Positions 51,888 to 60,800 of a DNA stretch of 64,000 nt are shown one piece after another (positions within the stretch are counted from its first letter, which is position 1; each line of letters begins with the position of its first letter). The DNA is from Cytophagales bacterium (GTDB lineage: Bacteria; Bacteroidota; Bacteroidia; Cytophagales; Cyclobacteriaceae), in contig JAWPMT010000005.1 in NCBI GenBank assembly GCA_033344775.1, positions 789,501 through 853,500 on the forward strand, given 5' to 3'. The notes under the pieces were generated by a model. That model saw nothing but the letters and a program-made list of their open reading frames with translations, searched no databases and was not told the DNA's origin. Made by a program: the position numbers and the translations under genes.

Positions 51888-54800
51888 ATGTATTCCGCCA
51901 ACTTTAGAAGAGCTCTAGGCTTCTTAACAGTCGTATTCACTCTTTTCATTTCTTTCTCTATTTCAGCACAAAACAATGCCCTGGATTTTGATGGTTCCAA
52001 CGATGTAGTCACAACCAGTGATTTCTTCGAATTTCGAACAGATTATACGGTGGAAGCATGGGTGAATACCACTGCAACTACAGGTATGATTGTTAGCAAG
52101 TGGGATGCAGGAGATGGAAACTCTACCTTCAGTTTGCAATTATCAAGTGGAAGGCCTTGGGCGAGCAATAATGAGGCCCCTTTTAGTTTCGTGTCTTCGA
52201 TAACAATCAATGATGGAAATTGGCACCATATAGCCGTAACCTATGATCTCAGCGCAACTACAATCACCATGTATGTGGATGGAATCCTGGATATAACCAA
52301 TTCATCGGCAGGTGTCAATGGCACGCAGAATGATATCAATATAGCCATTGGTGCCGAAGCAGATGGAGGTACCCCACTGGATGGCACTATTGATGAAGTT
52401 AGAATATGGAATGATGTCAGGACCGACGAAGAACTCGCTTTAAATATGAACCATGAACTTTCAGGATCGGAATCAGGACTTATTGCCTATTACAATTTCA
52501 ATCAGGGAACAGCGGGAGGTTCCAATGGTTCTTTTACTTCATTGCCTGACGAATCCACGAATTCCAATACAGGGACCTTGAGTAATTTCGTGCTTACTGG
52601 TTCATCTTCCAATTATTTATCTGGATTTTCGGCCACAAATCATGCCCTTGATTTTGATGGAACGAATGATTTTGTCAATGTAGCCTCACCGAATACGTCT
52701 TTTGGAACTGAAATATCTGTTGAAGCCTGGATCAACCTTGCAACCCTTACATCAGCCGAAGGAGTAATGGGGCAAAGTACGGCCAATAGTGATAATTCGG
52801 GGACAAATGTCTGGCTTCTGGGAAACATCGGGACCTCCGACGGATCACTTACTTTTTTCGTGTGGGACGGCAGCAATGTAAGGTCCGCAACGTCTACTAC
52901 AGATTTTGCCGGAACTGGTTGGCATCATGTGGTCGGTGTGGCAGATGCCACCTCTACAAGGATATACGTCGATGGTACGTTAGAAGCATCTGGTACGGGT
53001 ATCAGTTCAGGAGTTCAAAGTAATGGCAGCGCAATAGTGCATTTAGGAAAAGACTCCAGATATTCTTCCGCGAGATTTGCGGACGGCCTGATCGATGAAG
53101 TCCGAATATGGAGTGACGCTCGAACATGTTCCGAAATCCTATCTACCAAAGACGTGGAACTCACCGGATCAGAAACTGGCTTGGTTGCTTATTATAATTT
53201 TAATCATGGTTTCGCCTCAGGAACCAATTCCGGACTCACCACTCTCCCAGACCTAAGCGGAAACAATAGCGATGGAACCCTGACCAATTTTGCTTTATCG
53301 AGCACGTCTTCCAACTATCTCGATGGGTCTGGAAATAGCGTATCTGGAAATACCCCTGCTGCTCAACCCGAGATCAATGTGCAAGGCAACAGTAATGATA
53401 TAACGGATGGATCTACAGCGATCAATGGCACTATCAACACAGATTTCGGAACACAGACCTCCTCCAATGCTATTGTTTACACGATTCAAAATACCGGATC
53501 AACCACTTTGACCATTTCCAGTATCACTGCAACCGGTACCAATGCCGGGGATTTTGTGATCAGTGGCGCTCCTACTACAGTCGCTTCTTCAGGCAGTGAA
53601 ACCTTCACCGTCACATTTGGTCCGCTGGCTACTGGAACCCGAAACGCCACCATCAACATCAATTCGGATGATTGCGATGAAGCGGCTTACGACTTTGCCG
53701 TGCAAGGTGTTGGCGATACTAATCACGCCCTGGATTTTGACGGGTCGGATGATTTTGTTGCATTAACTAAAATCAATCTATTTACCGGGCTTAGCTACGA
53801 AGCATGGATCCGAACTACCAGCACCGACGCTACCTCAGGATATGCCGGTAATTCTGCGATAAATATTATCGGAGAACATACCAATGACATCTGGAACTCC
53901 TTTGGAGTACACGACGGAAAAGTCCGGTATTCACATTTCACAGGTTCATGGAATACATTGGAAAGTACAACTTCCGTCAATGATGGAAATTGGCACCATG
54001 TTGCGGTTACGCACAATCAAAGCACTGGAGAAGCAATCATCTACGTCGATGGAACTGCTGAGGGCACGTCCACAATCAGTTACGGTGCAGGTGGTGGTTC
54101 GGCTAAAGTTGGCTTAACTCGAATCGGCGGTAGTTATTCGGATGGCACGAATACCGCAGACTTTTTCGATGGGGATATTGACGAAGTTCGCGTATGGAAC
54201 AACACTAGATCCTGTTCACAGATCTTAAGCACCAAAGATGTAGAGTTAACAGGCTCGGAATCTGGCCTGGTAGGTTATTACAATTTCAATCAAAATGATG
54301 CAGGAGGCACTAATACCGGTCAGACTACCCTGGATGACCTGACATCAAACAATAACGATGGAACCCTCACAGGGTTTAGTTTATCCGGCTCAACCTCCAA
54401 CTGGATAGACGGCTCCGGAAATAATGTAAGCAATTCAACGACTCCTGCCGACCAGCCAGAGATCAACGTACAAGGCAACAGCAATGATATCGCCGACGGC
54501 TCTACTGCGATTAATGGCGCTATCAACACAGATTTCGGAACACAGACCTCCTCTAATGCCATTGTTTACACCATTCAAAATACAGGATCAACTACGCTAA
54601 ACATATCCAGCATCACGTCAACAGGTACTAACGCGGGAGATTTTGTAATCAGTGGCGCTCCGACTACTGTCGCTTCTTCAGGCAGTGAAACCTTCACCGT
54701 CACATTTGGTCCGCTGGCTACTGGAACCCGAAACGCCACCATCAACATCAATTCGGATGATTGCGATGAAGCAGCTTATGACTTTGCAGTGCAGGGTGTT

Positions 54801-57800
54801 GGAGATACGAATCATGCCCTGGATTTTGATGGTGCCGACGATGATATCATTGTCTCAGGCTTCGCAGCTTCCACCGGAAGCTGGACTTATGAGTTTCTAT
54901 TTTCACCGACAAGCACTTTGACTTCAGCGGATGCCCGAGAGGACCTTTTCTACTATAGTACGGGAGGTAGGCCGCACATTACTTTTAATAGACAGGGTAA
55001 TGGGTCTATTGGTATACACACTGATATTGGTGGTTCACAGCAGGATATCACAACCACAACTACCACCTGGACCTCTGGTACGTGGTACCATATAGCCTTT
55101 AGCTATGATGGCACAGCTGTTAGAGCGTATGTGAATGGAACCGAAGAGAATAGTTTGAATGTCAGTGAGGCATCAAATGCGGCATCAACTTTAAATATCG
55201 GCTCTGCGGGTTCAACTAATTACTTCGCGGGACAAATGGATGAAGTCAGAATTTGGAGTGTGGCAAGAACATGCTCGGAAATTCTCTCAACGAAAGATGT
55301 GGAATTAACCGGATCAGAAACAGGCCTGGAATTGTATTACAATTTCAATCAAAATGAAGCCGGTGGAACTAATACCGGGCAAACCACCCTTGATGACCTC
55401 ACTTCCAATAACAACGATGGAACCCTGACCGGTTTTGCATTGACTGGATCTACTTCCAACTGGGTGGATGGCTCCGGAAACAACGTGAGCAACTCAACGA
55501 CTCCTGCCAATCAGCCCGAAATCAATGTTCAAGGCAACAACAATGATATTGCTGATGGCAGCACCACCATCAACACAACCATCGATACGGATTTTGGCAT
55601 TAGCAGCAATGCGATTGTCTATACCATCCAAAATACAGGTACCGCCACGCTTAACATCAGCAGCATTACCTCAACGGGCACCAATTCCAGCGAATTTGTA
55701 GTCAGCGGAGTTCCAAGTACGATAGCTGCCTCAGGAAGTGAAACTTTTACCGTTACTTTCACCTCCGCAGGATCTGGAACGAGAATGGCCACCATTACCA
55801 TTAACTCCGACGATTGTAACGAAGCAGCTTATGATTTTGCTGTACAAGGTTCTGGTGCAGCACCAGGTGGTTTTGGCACGGACCTCCAACTCTGGCTGAA
55901 AGCCGGGACGGACTTCACAGCAAGCCAGTGGGATGACCAATCCGGGAACAGTAATCACGCTACACAAGGAACAGCATCCGCCCAACCTGCAAGCACAGCC
56001 AATGCCATCAACTTTAATACGGCTATTGATTTTGACGGATCGGACTTCCTGACCCTCACCAATGATGCAGGCACCATGGGACTCAACAACTCGGACTATG
56101 AGTTGTTTTTTATTGCGAATACGTCTCAAACTGATGTTCGATTCTTGATTTCAGCAGTTACCCAGGAACGTTACGAAATGCACCTCAACGGGGATGCCGG
56201 TCATCGGTTCATACCTGCAAATGCGACCAACATCTCCGATATTGGCTCGGCGAGTGATTATGCGGATGGAATCGCTCGTATCTTCGGGGGCACCTTACAA
56301 AGTAGTGGAGCTTCTGCTGCCTCGCACGTTAACGGGCTATTTACAACCGACATAGAAACAGCTGGGCTGCAAACTACTGAAACAGGAGCTATCACCATCG
56401 GTAGAAGAGAATTTAATGATTCTTTTCATTGGTTGGGACAAATGGGAGAAGTGATCATCTACGGTGATGCCATGACTTCCACGCAGCGACAACAAGTCTT
56501 TTCCTATTTGGCCTTGAAATATGGCATTACGCTAGATCAAACTTCTGCTACAGACTACCTTGCTGCTGATGGTGCTACCGTTTGGAATGCAACAATCAAT
56601 GCTGCTTACAATGATGACATTGCCGGACTCGCACGAGACGATGCCTCCGAATTGGGTCAACGACAATCCGAGAGTATCAACAGTGGTGCTATCCTCGAAT
56701 TGGCCAATGGCACACATGCTTCTCCTTCTACTTATTCCGCAGATGATTCCTGGTTGATCTGGGGGCACGATGGTGGGGCCACTACCTTTGGATCGGGCAA
56801 CATCAACAATAGTAATGCTACCACCTCCAATCGAATGGCTCGGGTATGGCGAGCCCAGGAAACCGGAACCGTGGGCGGTGTTGAAATTCGCTTTTCTAAT
56901 TCACTGGCAGCAGGAACCGTTTCTCTTGTAGCACACACTTCCGATGCGAACTTCCCTGCCGACGGGAACCGAAGAGTCGTAGAAATGGTCGATGATGGCA
57001 CACATTATAGTGCTTCTATCGATCTGGCGGATGGCGAGTACTTCTCTTTCGCAAATGCCAATTACGCCACACTGACCTCTCAATTTGTAGTGATCAATGA
57101 AGTGATCACTGATCCTCAACAAGACTGGGGAGCCAGTAATTTTTTCAATCCAAGTCCGGGAGGAACCGGAGATTCAGATGACGAGTGGGTTGAATTGTAC
57201 ATTGCTAGTGACAACCTGGACCTGACTAACTGGACCATTGAAATGAATGACGGTACTAATGAGTCTGGGAGCGTTGCTGCCGGCGGTGCTTTTAACCAAT
57301 CCAATTATCGATCCCTGACCGGAGGATTTTTCAACAACACCAAAGCCGGAGATTACCTCATCCTTGGTGATCCTTCCTCCGGCATGATGAACTCGGTAGG
57401 AGGATTAACTGTCGTGCTAAAAGATGGTAGTGGCGGAACCATCGATCAGGTGACCATTGCTACCGGTTCAGGAACTGGTTTTAGCGGAAGTGCCAGTTCA
57501 ACTACAGATGAGTCAGTAGCAAGAATTCCAAATGGTTCGGATACCGATGTTGATGCCACAGATTTCGTAAAGACCAGGGCTACATTAGGAGAATCTAGTA
57601 CGCCATCAGGTACCGTAGTGATTAATGAAGTGGTGACTGATCCTTTCACGGATTGGAGTTCAGGTGGCTTTGATGGCAGCGATGGAGGAAGTACCGTCTC
57701 CAACATTGACGAATGGGTGGAATTATATATCGGTACCGATGGACTGAACTTAACCGGTTGGACGATCAGCCTGATCGATGGTTCGGGTGATGTTGTTGAT

Positions 57801-60800
57801 CAAAGCATTGCCGCCGGAGGCGCTTTTTCCGTGAACCAGTATTACGGTTCTGGTTCCTTTATCAATACCTCAGCGGGTGATTATCTTGTATTAGGTAACC
57901 CTGGTTCAGGTACTAGCGCCATGAACAATGACGTGCAAATTATATTGAAAGATGCTTCAGGGAATACAATCGATCAAGTCCAGCTAGGCGGAGGAAGTGG
58001 TGAAGCCCCAGACGGGGGTAATTCCGCTTTTAACAGTGAGGCCGTAGTACGATATCCAAATGCTGCTGATACAGGAACTGACAATGTAGACTTCATTCAG
58101 ACGCGACCTACTCTGGGCACGACTAATTCACCTACAGGGACTGTCGTCATCAATGAGATAGTCACTGACCCGAAGCAAGACTGGAGTTCGAACGGGTTTG
58201 ATGGCACCATTGGAGGCACGACCATAGACGCAGATGATGAGGATGAATGGATAGAATTGTACATCGCCTCATCTGAGATCAACCTGACAGGTTGGACCAT
58301 CAGCCTGGAAGATGGTAACGGAGATATTGTTGATCAATCACTGGCTGCGGGAGGAGCATTTTCTACCTCCAATTACATTGCTGCGAGTATCGGATCGTTC
58401 GTGAATACAGAAGCTGGAGATTTCCTTGTTCTTGGAAATCCAACAGGATCTGGAACGGTACAAATGGACAATAATGTTCAGATTACGCTGAAAGATGCGA
58501 GTGGTAACACTGTAGATCAAGTGAAACTGGGGGGTGGATCAGGTGAAGCCCCAAGTGGTGCCTCCACAGTGATAAGCGACGAAGCCATTGCCCGAATTCC
58601 AAATGGTACCGATACCGATAATAATGCTTCCGATTTCACTGCTGGTCCAGCCACTTTAGGGGCAGTGAATCAAACGGCTCAACTACCAGGTGTTGGGAAT
58701 GGGTTGGTATTTGATGGCACAAATGATTTAGTAAACCTGGGAAGTCAGATCTTAAGCAGCTCGACTTTCACAGTGGAAGCCTGGGTAAATGGAAGCTCTT
58801 TCACCAATTCTGGTCGTTTCAACCGGATTATGGCCATCAATTATGGATCCTACACCAGTGACAACCCATTTGTGCTATTCGTCGATAATTCCGGAAATAT
58901 TGGCTATGTCTTTGGCACAGGAGATGCTTCAACCGACCAGCAAGTCCCGCTATCGTTTAGCCCAACTTTGTCTACCAGCACCTGGTATCACGTTGCATTA
59001 ACTTTCGATGGATCCAACAAACGGCTATACGTCGATGGGGTTTTATATGGTACCATCAACGATGCAGGAACTTTTACGAACACCAATTCCGAGCCATTGC
59101 TGATCGGAGATTTCGACACGAGTACATCAGATGATGGAGAATGGGAAGGTAGTATCGATGAAGTTCGTATCTGGAATGATGTAAGAACACATGAGGAAAT
59201 CGTTGAAAATATGATGGGGCTCTTAAATCCGTCGGAATCTAATCTTCAGGCCTATTATCGGTTCGATCAATCCAGCGGTACTACACTGCCGGACCTTACT
59301 TCAAATGGTAATAATGGCACCCTCACCAACATGGCTGGTACGGAATGGGCAGCTGCCGGATGGGACATATTCGCACAAAACCAGGCCATCTTCCAATCTG
59401 GAGGATCAGATACCTCCACTGGTACATCCGGGGAATTAACCTTAACCGATGCTAGCTTCCTCAATGACGACAATGACCTTCTTTTGGCTGGACATGATAA
59501 TGGAAGTTTCAATGAAGTAGCTTCTGACCTTCCTTCCGGAACCTTGCTTACCGCTCGGTATGATCGCATTTGGAACCTGAAGAAAAATGATGCTTCAGGA
59601 ACGTCCAATGGCTCAGTGAGACTAGGTTTTGACCTGGGGGCTACACCCGATGTGACCTACACCTATTATTTACTCGAACGAACTGGGACTTCAGGAGACT
59701 TTGCGATTGTTCCTGCCCTCGGCATAAACCCAAATAGCAATAGCGTTGAATTTACAGTGGATGCTTCTGCGATCGACAATGCTTCCTACTATACCCTGGG
59801 AAGATCGGATGCGGGAGTAGGGAATGCCTTGAATTTAGATGGCTCAAATGATTACATTGATCTGGGAGATTTGACACTTACCACCGGAACGGTAGAAATG
59901 TGGCTGAATCCAGATGCCTTACCGGCTAATCAACGCATCTATGCACAACCAACTGGTGCTACGACGCAACAGGGTTCTTTGGGGATTAATCCACAAAATG
60001 ATGGCAATGACTATGACATTTTTGTTTGGTCGGGCTCAGCATGGTTAAAACTCGTGGATTTATCCGCCGATTGGTCAGGAGAATGGCATCACCTGGTTGT
60101 CGTGTATTCCGGTGGAAGCGCAACTGCCTATTGGGATGGGGTCCAACAACAAACGCAAACTACAAATTTCGATTTTAATGGGGTTGTATTTGGTTTAGGG
60201 AGTAATTACACCGGACCAAATGGAACTACCTGGGATGGCAATTTTGATGAAGTGCGTATTTGGAGTGATGCAAGAACCCAACAGGAAATTCTGGACAATA
60301 TGTTCGCCAATCTCACCGGAGATGAAGCTAATCTGGCCGCATACTATCGCTTTAATCAAGGTATAGGAGACAGTAACACCAGTTTGCCAGACCTAAGTTC
60401 AAATAGTAATGGCGGTACCCTGAACAATTTCGCAAACCTGGGAGGCTCAACTACTTCCTCCAATTACATCGCATCAACAAGGACTGCAATAACTACAAGT
60501 GTCATCATTTCTAATGGAGGTGACTTATCGGCTACCGATGGCGAATTAGCGCTGACCAGCACCCAAAATGCCGGAGACTTCTTGCAAGATTCCAATGATT
60601 TCATCAGATGGAACAATGACGGTGGGGCTTTCACGGAAACTACGGCAGACGTGCCCTCCACTACGCAAGTCACCACGAGGTATACTAAAACCTGGCAACT
60701 CGACAAAAATGATGCGGTGGGAACCGCCAATGGAAACGTAACTTTCACATTTGATTTGGGTGCAGTTCCCGATCCCGATTACACGTATTTCGTACTTTCA